The notes beneath the pieces are model-generated. The model ran no database searches and had not been told where the DNA came from. It saw only the letters and a program-made list of their open reading frames with translations. A stretch of DNA of 64,000 nucleotides from Owenweeksia sp048267305 (GTDB lineage Bacteria > Bacteroidota > Bacteroidia > Flavobacteriales > Schleiferiaceae), in the NCBI GenBank assembly GCA_048267305.1, contig JBLWXT010000008.1, positions 102,696 through 166,695 on the forward strand, in the 5' to 3' direction. Both the position numbers and the translations under genes were made by a program. Position 1 is the stretch's first letter. Each line of letters opens with the position of its first letter. Shown in pieces: positions 33,201 to 41,256 of this stretch.

Positions 33201-35553
33201 CAATAATCCATATACCTTAACAGGATTACAGTCAACAACCGGTTATGAATTTTATGTACGCGACAATTGTGGTACACAGGGAAATTCTGCATGGGTAGGG
33301 CCATTTAGCTTTACTACAACTGTAGCACCTGCTTGTCCTGTGCCTACAAATCTGGCAGCAACCAATATTGGTATCGGTAACGCAGATATTAGCTGGATTA
33401 CCGGAGGTTCTGGCCTTTGGAATTTGCAATACGGCCCTACGGGTTTTATATTAGGTACGGGTACTGTAATTGATTCGGTGTATAACAACCCCTTTAACCT
33501 TTCGGGATTAAATGCTCTTACTACTTATGATGTGTATGTGCAGGATACCTGCAACTTTGTAAACAGTTCTGCTTGGGTTGGGCCAATCACTTTTACTACC
33601 CTCAAGGATTTTAGACAAACGGGAGCTGGTATGGCACTTGATTTTAAGGCTAATGGTAAAATATACGCCAGTGCAGGTAAGCAAAGTGCTGTGGCTTTAG
33701 GTTTGCCCGATTCTACACTTACTCTGGAAGCTTGGTTTAAACCATCTGCTTTTGGTCAGTGGAAATCCATTATCTCCTTTATTCAGGATAACGGAAGTTT
33801 TGAAAGAGGTTTTGACCTTGAAACCAGAGACAATAACAAGTTTGGTTTTGCCATCAAAGCCAAAAACAATAGCTCACTTACTTATCTTGAAACTACCAAC
33901 CAGTTTAACACCAATCAGTGGTACCATATCGCTGGTACTTATGATGGTGATACCATGAAGATTTATGTAAATGGTGTATTGGAGGGTGTAAGTACTTCTC
34001 AATCTGGGGCTATTGATTATGCGGACTCTTGGTTGACATTAGGGTCTTACAAAGACGACAACGAAGACAACATGGTTACTGGCCAAATGGATGAAGTGAA
34101 AATATGGAAGGTTGAGCGCTCTATTGAAGAAATCAGGGAGATGATGTGCCAAAAGATGACGGGTAATGAAGCTGGTCTTATGAGCTACTTCCCGCTCAAC
34201 GAAGGTTCAGGAAATGCAGTAACGGATCTTGGTCCTGATGCTAATCACGGAACATTTGCAGGTTTGCCACAATCGGCCTGGGTAGCATCTGGAGCTGCTA
34301 TTGGTGACACAAGTGTTTATGTGTACACACAAAATTATAGTACCGTTTCCTTGAATTTGGCTTCAGCCGATAGAGGAGAAGTAACTATTGATTCTATTCA
34401 AAATACACCTGCCGGAATGCATCTGTATTTTGTGGATACTATTCCAAACTATACTGCTGGTATCGATGATTTAAGTGACCAAAAGGTGTTTTTCGGAACG
34501 TTTGTAGCCGAGGGTAGCAATATGGCTAACTACAACCTTACCTACGACTACAGTAACTATGGCAATGCAACAGTAAATGAGGTTTACCTGAATATCTACA
34601 ATCGTCTTGATGCATCATACACCACCTGGATTAACACGGGAGCGGCTCGGAATGCGGCAGCAGACGAAGTGAAGTTGACCAGCTCCAGCGATCGAAAAGA
34701 GATTATTTTGGCCGACTTTAAAATGCCGGCTTGTGCGGCACCTTCTGCACTTACCACTGTTAATGTGCAGTTTTTTTATGCGGATGTAGCCTGGACAAGC
34801 GGAGGTGCTACGGCATGGAATGTAGAGTATGGTAAAACCGGATTTAATTTGGGTGTCGGTACCACGCAGGTTATTACAGGTGTGCCAGCGACTACTTTAA
34901 GCGGGTTGAATCACTCAACTACCTATGACTACTATGTGCAGGATAGCTGTAATGCAACCGACCAAAGCTCATGGGTAGGGCCGTTTACTTTCACCACTAA
35001 GAATATTTGTCCTGAGTTGGATTCAATGGCACTGAAAGCTGTTACTGGAAACTCTGCCACTTTTGACATTTATTCTCAGGGAACAAACAGAGACTGGGAT
35101 ATACAATGGGGCCCAACAGGTTATCCTATTGGTTTGGGAATTGTAACCAAGGTAAGCGGAAATCCCGCTAATCTGCTTAACCTGAGCAACAGTACTACGT
35201 ACGATGTTTATATCCGTGCCAACTGTGATAGTTTAAATAGCGGCTGGACAGGCCCAATTACATTCACTACTGATTCTACAGGAAGTTTTAGTGTAAATGA
35301 AAATGATTTGGCCGAAGCCATGAAGGTATATCCTAATCCTTCCCAAGGAAGTTTTACTCTTGAAGTGGAACATGGCGAGGCTTTCGCTATAAGCATTAGT
35401 GATATTAGCGGAAAAACCATTTATCGCCAGAGCCAAATAGGGGGTGGTATATGGAAAAAGCAAATGGATTGGAGTGAAATGCCAAAAGGCGTTTACCTCA
35501 TTACATTAAATAGTAAAAGTGGGCAACGCACACAAAAGCTGATTATAGATTAA
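30235..35553 (+). CDS. Giant LamG/FN3 surface protein with T9SS tail
   Basis: 1772 residues, signal peptide 1-22. Order of domains: LamG/concanavalin-like (about 25-215), an unnamed ~155-residue linker module (about 220-375), FN3 (376-465), FN3 (468-560), LamG (568-780), linker module (780-937), FN3 (938-1035), FN3 (1032-1125), LamG (1130-1342), linker module (1345-1497), FN3 (1498-1592), FN3 (1589-1680), type A sorting domain (1690-1772). The three linker modules share GAAIGDTSVYVY and a later HLYFVD/HLYRVD segment. FN3 copies repeat WNVEYG and SxWVGPFSFTT. Likely a surface adhesin or polysaccharide-binding protein. Its position after the phosphodiesterase is across a terminator, so it is its own unit. 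Confidence 0.9.
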   Translation: MTKVRSLFLVFMVLWQVFAVAQGSGHALDFTQGNYDYDSPTINHNIGTGDFTMECWVKPGVYGNTGEGVFANGNYAPAFYWKSRTNQGGAAGGSVAFYWGSWRNSGGFVDPTRWNHIAAVRESDTVRFYVNGVEAPNKFYITTSVPNAFFTIGNSNDNEPLNGHLDEVRYWSSARSLSQLQANMCQKLDTTGLTDLIAYYTFNEGIGATVGDHSRNGNHITDAGIASYWAKSGAAIGDVSVFTYPTTWAAQNLTYASAAHGSFEISNVTGSPLGAHLYFVKDKPLDSNGISALAGNSGYFGTYMVEVSATAKYDYKYDYTSHLSAAGLKNSINLFSRPAADNMWAISSAVNNTTTLALASNDSINGEYIIGNFLASCAVPTALAVQNLAYTSVDLSWATGGSSLWNVEYGVTGFTPGTGVIVKANTSNPFSVTGLTDNTVYQFYVQDSCMNVGTSIWAGPFSFTTLQITPCVAPTGFTALAGYSDIQLSWITGGSNEWNIEYGPTGFTPGTGTKLSNVSSNPLAINGLSSTTTYDFYVQDTCNSINASAWVGPITAATQAVPVSASAGAGTALYFAGTSANEHLNMGSGINTAIDTTDFTIEWWMKGEAMSSDPAIIGNKNWNSGTNPGIIVARTSASTIKVNTQIPGGSRTDMTVAVPGLQSAWNHIALVYDRHSTHPDYKVYVNGVVADSVSLAAANPTGSMGAVFPMRAGQDGTGTYGGKFKGVMDEIRVWNEARTETQIRANMCHTLSGSETGLIANYRLNEGTGIIAGDQTASYAGTATNGPQWVSSGAAIGDTSVYVYPANGAVGALSINSVGNGNISIDSLQNAAAGVHLYRVDRVPAGVNGIKALATNNTYFGVFAAHDTALEYNLTYAYGTYPLAVTNEDSLMIFNRLGGEVAYWNNVNARRLKTNDEIKKSSVSGYRNEFILSNFVSYNCSAPSLGSAANMTFNSADLSWVSGGASIWDVEYGVAGFVQGNGAVITGISNNPYTLTGLQSTTGYEFYVRDNCGTQGNSAWVGPFSFTTTVAPACPVPTNLAATNIGIGNADISWITGGSGLWNLQYGPTGFILGTGTVIDSVYNNPFNLSGLNALTTYDVYVQDTCNFVNSSAWVGPITFTTLKDFRQTGAGMALDFKANGKIYASAGKQSAVALGLPDSTLTLEAWFKPSAFGQWKSIISFIQDNGSFERGFDLETRDNNKFGFAIKAKNNSSLTYLETTNQFNTNQWYHIAGTYDGDTMKIYVNGVLEGVSTSQSGAIDYADSWLTLGSYKDDNEDNMVTGQMDEVKIWKVERSIEEIREMMCQKMTGNEAGLMSYFPLNEGSGNAVTDLGPDANHGTFAGLPQSAWVASGAAIGDTSVYVYTQNYSTVSLNLASADRGEVTIDSIQNTPAGMHLYFVDTIPNYTAGIDDLSDQKVFFGTFVAEGSNMANYNLTYDYSNYGNATVNEVYLNIYNRLDASYTTWINTGAARNAAADEVKLTSSSDRKEIILADFKMPACAAPSALTTVNVQFFYADVAWTSGGATAWNVEYGKTGFNLGVGTTQVITGVPATTLSGLNHSTTYDYYVQDSCNATDQSSWVGPFTFTTKNICPELDSMALKAVTGNSATFDIYSQGTNRDWDIQWGPTGYPIGLGIVTKVSGNPANLLNLSNSTTYDVYIRANCDSLNSGWTGPITFTTDSTGSFSVNENDLAEAMKVYPNPSQGSFTLEVEHGEAFAISISDISGKTIYRQSQIGGGIWKKQMDWSEMPKGVYLITLNSKSGQRTQKLIID

Positions 35554-36190
35554 AACAGGGTTAGTTTTAAGTCAGGAAAGCCGCTTCGGGAAACCGGGGT
35601 GGCTTTTTCTATTTTAAAGGTTTTTGTAAAAACGTGTGATTCATAGTTGCAGATGTGCCAATTTTTGAAATCCTATGCATTTTGCTTCCAGACTCTTCAA
35701 TGGCTTAGCAATAGTATTAATTGGATATTCTAAAGCGTGTTAAAAAGCCTAACCTAATTCTTTGCAAGTGCTTTACAATCGGGTATAATTATCCTTTGGT
35801 AAAAGGATGAGGTTAAATAAAAAAGGTTTCAAAAACGATAACTAAAGGTTGGCTGGTGTTCGGCTAAAATTCAAAGTGGTTTAAAGGCGCACTTATCATT
35901 CCGGTTAATGTTTTAATGCACTGTAAAGGGGGAATGTCAAGGAACAATTAGTACCATGAAGAAGGAATAGTTTTTTACAAAACGAGATTCTATCGCAATG
36001 TATTTGATTATAAGTGCCTTAATGCCTAAAAGGGGTAGTGATTCAAAAAGAGCGATACCGTACGGTGTTTGTGTAGCTCTAAGTTTAGATCGACAGGGAT
36101 CTCTTAAGGGGAGCTGTCAAAAATAACTGGTTATATGTTTGAATTAAAGGTGTGGTTAAATCTTCTTTTCAAACTGTATAATCAATTTAA
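35554..36190. other. Gap of 637 nt, mostly empty
   Basis: It starts with a terminator (35577-35609). A short perfect inverted repeat ATCCTTT/AAAGGAT is at 35791-35808. No coding frame or RNA gene recognised. The only ATG frame of note (35955, MKKE) is four codons. Confidence 0.5.
35577..35609 (+). terminator. Rho-independent terminator
   Basis: Stem AAAGCCGCTTCGG / CCGGGGTGGCTTT with a GAAA loop and a T-tract, 24 nt after the LamG/FN3 gene. Confidence 0.75.
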
Positions 36191-37492
36191 CTAAACGATT
36201 GACTCAAGTGGTATTTTTTCAAGTTCTTTTTCCTTTTTCTGTGATGTGCTCTTTCCAAAATAAATTAGACTGCCAATTGTAGGCGCTACACTGAGGAAGC
36301 AGAATGCATAGCTGAGGTTCATGGTAAAAGGGAGCCAGTTAATGTTAGGGGCGCCAAAATTTTTGAAAAGCAAAAGCCCTACGCTACCGAGGTAGCCAAA
36401 GGAGTCGGCAAGGTAAATAAGGAAACCAACATTGGCGCTGGCGCGGAGACTGGCAATCAATCTTTCAAAAAGCATAGTGTTGTACATAATGTAGCCCAGG
36501 TAAAGGCCAAAGCCAATGCCGATCATCCATGCCATGGGCGAAATTAATTGTTGCTGCAGCATAAAGGTGGCGATGCCGGTAATCAAGCCTCCCAGTATAA
36601 TAGCGATGTGATTGATTTTAAAAGCCAGATTGTTGTCTTTAATAAGGAACAAGGAGCCAACAATCAAAAGTGTAATTATGGCAATTGGAATCTCCGAAAG
36701 AGCGAGTACCTCCGGCTGGCCGTTATAGCCCAGGCCCTGCCATATTTCTACAGCAAAGTTGTCTCTAAAATCGCGGTAAGCCGTCATCGCCATATAAATG
36801 AAGATTAGTAATACTAGTCCGCCCCCATATTTTTTAAAGAAGGCCTTTCGTTGGATGCGGTTCATGGGGACACGTTCGCTGCGCAATGCTTTGTCATTCT
36901 CACTGGGCGGGGGAATTCGGCTGAGCATCCAGGCGCCAATAAGTAGTGGAGGCAGGTAAATTAATCCGGTAAAAAAAGGCATCCAGAAATCGGAAATGCC
37001 AAAATCTACAATCAGCCAGCGGCCTGTGCTTTTTACCACTCCAGAAGATATAATGAAGCTGGCGCTAAGGCCCGCACCCAGTAGCTCGGTAAACTTTCGC
37101 CCTTCGAGATAACTGAAAACAATGCCCCAGACCATACCAAGTGGCAGGCCATTTACAAACAACCATATAAAATTGTAGGGATAGGGTGTGAGCCCAAACA
37201 AAAGCAAGGCCAGTAGGGCAATCCCTATAAGGATAAGGAGGGAGATGCTACGCTGATTGGGTTTAAGTTCAGATACGAGTTTAATACCACTAAACTTAGA
37301 AAGCATATAACCCAGTACTTGAGCAATAATGAGCAGAATTTTGTAGTCTATCCCCCAAAGCTCCAGCCCATCATAAGTGGCGGCACTAAATGGTTTGCGA
37401 AAACCATACATGGCAAAATAGGTGGTAAAAGCGGCAGCTGATGCCCAAATGTTAAAGGAAAGGGAGCTTTTTAGTAGTTGCTTTTGAATCAT
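36191..37492 (-). CDS. DUF5690 family membrane transporter (MFS-like)
   Basis: 433 residues with about 12 membrane helices. The N-terminal helix FTTYFAMYGFRKPFSAATYDG and the loop GMVWGIVFSYLEGRKFTELLGAGLSASFI match the DUF5690 family, which resembles the organophosphate:phosphate antiporters of the major facilitator superfamily. It is divergent from the PhnX-like hydrolase, sharing 145 nt of promoter DNA with GTAAAC-type motifs. In Bacteroidota such genes neighbour aminophosphonate genes, so it may import an aminophosphonate or export a product; inference from context. Confidence 0.85.
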   Translation of the reverse strand: MIQKQLLKSSLSFNIWASAAAFTTYFAMYGFRKPFSAATYDGLELWGIDYKILLIIAQVLGYMLSKFSGIKLVSELKPNQRSISLLILIGIALLALLLFGLTPYPYNFIWLFVNGLPLGMVWGIVFSYLEGRKFTELLGAGLSASFIISSGVVKSTGRWLIVDFGISDFWMPFFTGLIYLPPLLIGAWMLSRIPPPSENDKALRSERVPMNRIQRKAFFKKYGGGLVLLIFIYMAMTAYRDFRDNFAVEIWQGLGYNGQPEVLALSEIPIAIITLLIVGSLFLIKDNNLAFKINHIAIILGGLITGIATFMLQQQLISPMAWMIGIGFGLYLGYIMYNTMLFERLIASLRASANVGFLIYLADSFGYLGSVGLLLFKNFGAPNINWLPFTMNLSYAFCFLSVAPTIGSLIYFGKSTSQKKEKELEKIPLESIV

Positions 37493-37542
37493 TACTCAGG
37501 CATTTTTCGCTGAGCAATATTAGGTATCATAAATATTTAAAA

Positions 37543-37625
37543 GTTTACAAATGGTAAAATTTAACAGCAAATTAATATTGAAATTTGCTCTATACTATTA
37601 CTTTTGTTTCTTAATTGTAAACAAT
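37543..37625. promoter_or_regulatory. GTAAAC-type motifs in the permease/hydrolase promoter
   Basis: GTTTAC at 37543-37548 (minus orientation) and ATTGTAAACAAT (imperfectly palindromic, arms ATTGT/ACAAT) at 37614-37625. The same GTAAACAA core recurs upstream of the FAD oxidoreductase at 39780, 39844 and 39966. Confidence 0.4.
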
Positions 37626-37637
37626 ACGAAAAACGAA

Positions 37638-38366
37638 ATGGATATTAAGCTTGTAGTATTTGATATGGCCGGAACCACGGTTCGCGATAATAAAGAGGTG
37701 GAAACCTGCTTTGCTCAATCATTGCAGCAGTCGGGCCTTCAAATAAGTGATGAGCGCATATTAGCGATACAGGGGTGGAGCAAGATTTTTGTATTTGAAA
37801 CCCTCTGGGGCGAAAAGCTGGGAAAGGATCATCCTGAGTTTCGCCAAAAGGTGGATGCAAACTATGAACTGTTTAAGCAAATATTAGAAGAGCATTACCG
37901 TAATCATCCGGCAGAGCCTCAGCCCTATGCGGAGGAAGTGTTTAAGTGGCTTAGAGAACGTCATATTAAAATTGCATTGACAACCGGTTTTTACCGTGAG
38001 GTAACGGATATTATTATTGGCCAATTAGGCTGGGATAAAGGTTTGAACGAATATTATCTGGCTAACGGCAATGGCGTTATCAACTGTTCTCTTTGCAGCG
38101 ATGATGTGGAGAGTGGCCGCCCAGCTCCGGATATGATTTACCTGGCAATGAAAAAGCTGGGGATAGAAAGTGCTACCGAGGTAATGAAGGTGGGTGATAC
38201 CCCATCAGACCTAAAGGCAGGTAGAGCCGCTCATGCTGCAGTAACACTTGGAGTGTTAAATGGCACTCATAAACGTGAGCAGTTGGAGGAATTTGATAAT
38301 GATGGTTTGATAGCAGATTTACGCGGTATTAAGTCGTACATCAGTTCTGAAGTTTCGGCTTTATAA
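37638..38366 (+). CDS. PhnX-like phosphonatase-family hydrolase
   Basis: 242 residues from the ATG at 37638. An in-frame ATG 87 nt upstream adds a hydrophobic AT-rich tract lying over the regulatory motifs and was rejected. HAD signatures: VFDMAGTTV, with nucleophile Asp9 and Ala at +2 as in phosphonatases; LTTGFYREV (motif 2); KVGDTPSDLKAG (motif 4). GWSK (Lys49) in the cap is where phosphonoacetaldehyde hydrolase carries its Schiff-base lysine. The family (TIGR03351 type) is proposed to cleave a phosphonoaldehyde made from an aminophosphonate. Its neighbours are a permease, regulator and FAD oxidoreductase. Confidence 0.88.
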   Translation: MDIKLVVFDMAGTTVRDNKEVETCFAQSLQQSGLQISDERILAIQGWSKIFVFETLWGEKLGKDHPEFRQKVDANYELFKQILEEHYRNHPAEPQPYAEEVFKWLRERHIKIALTTGFYREVTDIIIGQLGWDKGLNEYYLANGNGVINCSLCSDDVESGRPAPDMIYLAMKKLGIESATEVMKVGDTPSDLKAGRAAHAAVTLGVLNGTHKREQLEEFDNDGLIADLRGIKSYISSEVSAL

Positions 38367-38394
38367 TTATTTTGTTGGGTTTTTTTTATAGATG

Positions 38395-38426
38395 AAAAGA
38401 GCGGGTCCCTGTACCTGCTCTTTTCT
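38395..38426. terminator. Bidirectional terminator
   Basis: AAAAGAGC.../...GCTCTTTT stem with inner GGGT/ACCT pairs, between convergent hydrolase genes. Confidence 0.7.
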
Positions 38427-38429
38427 GTT

Positions 38430-39113
38430 TTAGTAAGGGGTGGGGACGACTGCTTTATGTAGTAATTGTATAAACTGTGTAGGTGCGGGGTAGTCCTGAA
38501 GCAAAAGATGCGCTCCCAGTTGTTCTGCTTTTTTAGGATTGTTTTCTGCATCAATCCCTATAAATCGTAGGGCCAGTTTGTTGCAGGTTACCAAATCCCA
38601 ATAGCCATCTCCAATATACACCACATCAGTGAAATTGGTATTGTAAAATCGGTGTGATTCCACTATGGCCTGGGTTACAATTTCATCTCTGGTAAAGTAA
38701 TTATCTGCAGTGGCTATAGGGCAGTCAGGTATTTCAAAACCGGCCGCTTTCAGTTTTATTTCAGCAGACTTTCGCCAGCAACCTGTTGCCAGTGAGAAGG
38801 GGTGATTATTTTCCCTTAAATATTGAAGTAGCGTTTGCGCACCGCTTACCGCTTCAAATTTTCTTTTTCCAGCTTCCTCATCCAGATAATGGAGAAAACG
38901 GTTTTTAAAAGTTTCTTCGCTAAAGCGGTTTTTACCAAGCCTGCTCAGTTGAAACGAAATGTAAGAATCCGTAAAGTGCCAGTTATTCTGAAAATGAAAT
39001 TTAAAATCAGCATAGTCCATCAGTTCGGCAGCGGCTCTGGAAAAGCAGGCTTCATCAAGTACATTGGTTTTGGTAAGTGTACCATCAATGTCAAAAACTA
39101 TAAGTAGGCTCAT
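38430..39113 (-). CDS. HAD family hydrolase
   Basis: 227 residues. FDIDGTLTKTN (Asp8, Asp10) is the classical HAD motif 1, SLATGCWRKSAEIKL is motif 2 with Thr and the following lysine region, and VVYIGDGYWDLVTCNKL is motif 4 (DGxxD). The cap (about 15-85) is alpha-helical, so it is a subfamily I enzyme, probably a small-molecule phosphatase. It overlaps the XRE-cupin regulator by 4 nt (stop/start overlap), so the two are translationally coupled. It may dephosphorylate a product of the phosphonate pathway, an inference from position. Confidence 0.85.
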   Translation of the reverse strand: MSLLIVFDIDGTLTKTNVLDEACFSRAAAELMDYADFKFHFQNNWHFTDSYISFQLSRLGKNRFSEETFKNRFLHYLDEEAGKRKFEAVSGAQTLLQYLRENNHPFSLATGCWRKSAEIKLKAAGFEIPDCPIATADNYFTRDEIVTQAIVESHRFYNTNFTDVVYIGDGYWDLVTCNKLALRFIGIDAENNPKKAEQLGAHLLLQDYPAPTQFIQLLHKAVVPTPY

Positions 39114-39694
39114 TTACTTGCTGAACTATTAAACAGATAAACAATAAGCATTGTGGTATCTTCATTTTCACGGTTTTGCGGTACGTGTGGTATGCGTCCG
39201 TTGAAATATAGTGAATCTCCGGCCTCTAGGTTGTATTCTTCCTCTCCAATTAAGTAAGTCACTTTGCCGCTCAAAATGTATTTGTATTCAAAGGCATCCG
39301 TTACCACTTTTTCGCGCTGAGCCCCCGGCTTTAGTGTAAGTAGTACGCACTCCAGAGTAATATTATCCACCTCATGGGTAGTAATGTGGCGGTAGTGAAA
39401 GCCCTCCGCCTCTTCTTTTTCAAAAGACTCGTACGTATTGCCTTTAATCACCTTTACATCCTGCGGAGCTTCCAGGTTTGCAAAGCCATGAAAAAATTCC
39501 TCTGCATTGGTTTCCAATCCGCCTATTACTGAAAGTAGTACGGGTAAACTCGGAATGGTGCGCCCGTTTTCAATTTTGGAGATTAGACCTTTACTAACAC
39601 TGGCGCGCTCGGCCACCTTTTGTACAGTTAGGCCATTGCTTTTCCGTACATGTTTCAGTTTACGGGCTATTTGTAGAAGAAGCTTTTCATTCAT
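39110..39694 (-). CDS. XRE-family regulator with C-terminal cupin
   Basis: 194 residues. HTH_3 domain about 5-65 (VAERASVSKGLISKIENGRTIPSLPVLL), then a cupin_2 domain about 115-190 (LKPGAQREKVV, GDSLYFNGRIPHVPQNRE). This HTH-cupin design senses a small ligand. It is divergent from the FAD oxidoreductase and overlaps the HAD gene. Inferred to control this cluster through the GTAAACAA sites in both promoter regions. Confidence 0.9.
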   Translation of the reverse strand: MNEKLLLQIARKLKHVRKSNGLTVQKVAERASVSKGLISKIENGRTIPSLPVLLSVIGGLETNAEEFFHGFANLEAPQDVKVIKGNTYESFEKEEAEGFHYRHITTHEVDNITLECVLLTLKPGAQREKVVTDAFEYKYILSGKVTYLIGEEEYNLEAGDSLYFNGRIPHVPQNRENEDTTMLIVYLFNSSASK

Positions 39695-39738
39695 GTGTTA
39701 AAGTTGAGAGGTTTTAGTATGGTTTATGGCAAAAGTAA

Positions 39739-39850
39739 ACGGATATGCTTAATCATCCGTATTTTTAAAAGGATCATTTGTTTACTTAAAAGAAACAAAT
39801 GAAGGTTAGTTTAACTAATTCTTAATACATAAGAGTATATATAGTAAACA
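39739..39850. promoter_or_regulatory. Inverted repeats and GTAAAC motifs in the regulator/oxidoreductase promoter
   Basis: Dyads: ACGGAT (39739-39744) with ATCCGT (39755-39760), and ATTTGTTT (39776-39783) with AAACAAAT (39793-39800). Motifs: GTAAAC at 39735, GTTTAC at 39780 (opposite strand), GTAAAC at 39844. Together they mark candidate operators for the HTH-cupin protein. Confidence 0.5.
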
Positions 39851-39962
39851 AAATGAATTTGCTTAGTACTGTAATTAAAGAATTAAAGACAGGAGGGGTG
39901 GAATGGCCAATTGAATTTAGTTCTGATTAGGTTTTCCGCCTTTTTGTTGTAAGTATTTTTAT

Positions 39963-41114
39963 ATGGTAAACAAGAAAAAAGTGGTAGTAGTAGGCGCGGG
40001 GATTGTAGGTTTAGCGCATGCTTTGGCTAGTGCCAAGGCCGGGTATGATGTTACCGTAATTGAGAGAAATGAGAAGGCCGTTGGGGCTTCTATACGCAAT
40101 TTTGGAATGGTATGGCCCATTGGGCAACCCCCGGGCCACAAGTTAATAAGAGCTTTGCGTTCTCGTGAGATTTGGAAGGAGATAGCCAGCGGTACCAATA
40201 TTTTTTTAGATGAGGTGGGCTCTATACATGCTGCTTATCGCGATGATGAACTTCAGGTGTTAATAGAGTTTTATGAGCAAAACAAACAGAGCAACTATCA
40301 GCTGGAGTGGATAAATCCAGATAATTTGGGTCTTTATACATCATCTCTTAAGCAGCTGGGCTTTGCAGGAGGTATTTATAGCCGAACTGAAATGATTGTG
40401 GATCCACGCCAGGCTATTGCCGAGATTCCAAATTACCTTACTGAGCAGTACGGAGTAGAGTTTATTTGGAATACCGCGGTTTCTAAAATAAAGGAAGACA
40501 AGTTGACAACCTCCAGAGGAAAATACAATGCGGATCACATATATGTATGTTCAGGTGCTGATTTTGAAAATCTTTATCCAGAAGTATTTAGAAATATCGA
40601 AATAACCAAGTGTAAACTTCAAATGATGCGTACCGCTCCTCAGGCCTATGGTTGGCGGCTTGGTGCCGCTGTGGCGGGAGGGTTAACCCTGACCCATTAT
40701 AAAGCGTTTGAAAGTTGCCCATCTTTAGCTGCTTTGAAACAGCGTATAGAAACCGAAACACCTCATTTTCCTGAGTGGGGGATTCATGTAATGGCTTCTC
40801 AAAACGGGTTGGGCGAGGTTATTATTGGCGATTCACATGAATATGGGCTCACCCCTGATCCTTTTGATAGGCAGTTAGTAAATGGTCATATTCTAGGATA
40901 CTTAAGGTCGATGTTGGATTTGCCTAATGCCGTTATCAGTGAAACCTGGAATGGTGTTTATCCAAAAATGACTGACGGTACTTCTGAATTTGTACACCAT
41001 ATTGAAGAAAATGTAACTATTGTTAATGGTTTAGGTGGTGCTGGAATGACATTAAGTTTTGGCCTTGCCGAGGAAGTTGTGAATGGAGTATTTGACAATC
41101 ATCGAGTGGAATGA
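39963..41114 (+). CDS. FAD-dependent oxidoreductase of the aminophosphonate-associated family
   Basis: 383 residues. An N-terminal FAD Rossmann fold (VVVVGAGIVGLAHALASAKAG, GxGxxG at 11-16) begins the DAO-type fold; VGASIRNFGMVWP is a substrate-domain signature, and the C-terminal GLGGAGMTLSFGLAEEV completes the FAD site. This matches the DAO/TIGR03364-like clade that accompanies PhnX-like hydrolases and is proposed to oxidatively deaminate an aminophosphonate. The product aldehyde would suit the hydrolase at 37638. The start ATG lies 11 nt before a GTAAACAA motif core. Confidence 0.88.
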   Translation: MVNKKKVVVVGAGIVGLAHALASAKAGYDVTVIERNEKAVGASIRNFGMVWPIGQPPGHKLIRALRSREIWKEIASGTNIFLDEVGSIHAAYRDDELQVLIEFYEQNKQSNYQLEWINPDNLGLYTSSLKQLGFAGGIYSRTEMIVDPRQAIAEIPNYLTEQYGVEFIWNTAVSKIKEDKLTTSRGKYNADHIYVCSGADFENLYPEVFRNIEITKCKLQMMRTAPQAYGWRLGAAVAGGLTLTHYKAFESCPSLAALKQRIETETPHFPEWGIHVMASQNGLGEVIIGDSHEYGLTPDPFDRQLVNGHILGYLRSMLDLPNAVISETWNGVYPKMTDGTSEFVHHIEENVTIVNGLGGAGMTLSFGLAEEVVNGVFDNHRVE

Positions 41115-41152
41115 TTTTGCATCAATTTATTTCATGATAAATCATATCCAAT

Positions 41153-41186
41153 AAAAAAGCCGAAACATTTCCGCTTCGGCTTTTCC
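41153..41186. terminator. Bidirectional terminator
   Basis: AAAAGCCGAA/TTCGGCTTTT, flanked by A- and T-tracts. On the minus strand it lies just past the second tRNA-Leu 3'-end copy, resembling the tRNA's own terminator at 41521. Confidence 0.75.
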
Positions 41187-41188
41187 TC

Positions 41189-41206
41189 GTGCCCCGGGCG
41201 GGACTT
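41189..41206 (-). repeat. Second copy of tRNA-Leu 3' end (att-like direct repeat)
   Basis: 18 nt identical to 41554-41571, the T-arm/acceptor 3' end of tRNA-Leu plus the following base. Same orientation as the tRNA. The intervening 347 nt contain the GIY-YIG gene. Confidence 0.8.
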
Positions 41207-41247
41207 CCCGCCCGAACGACCAGAGGTCTTATCTGGTCGGGCGGGGA
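41196..41247. repeat. Three-armed GC-rich inverted repeats
   Basis: GGGCGGG (41196-41202), CCCGCCC (41207-41213) and a third GGGCGGG (41239-41245) can form two mutually exclusive hairpins. The outer one is extended by ACCAGA/TCTGGT around GGTCTTA. GC content is far above the surroundings. Confidence 0.55.
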
Positions 41248-41256
41248 ACCCGCTGA

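Noticed and set aside
30235..35553. Tandem DNA repeat array
   Set aside because: The similarity is between diverged protein domains, not a DNA-level tandem repeat.
37551..37637. Upstream ATG start of the PhnX-like hydrolase
   Set aside because: It adds 29 residues from an AT-rich promoter stretch that holds the regulatory motifs; the HAD fold starts at 37638.
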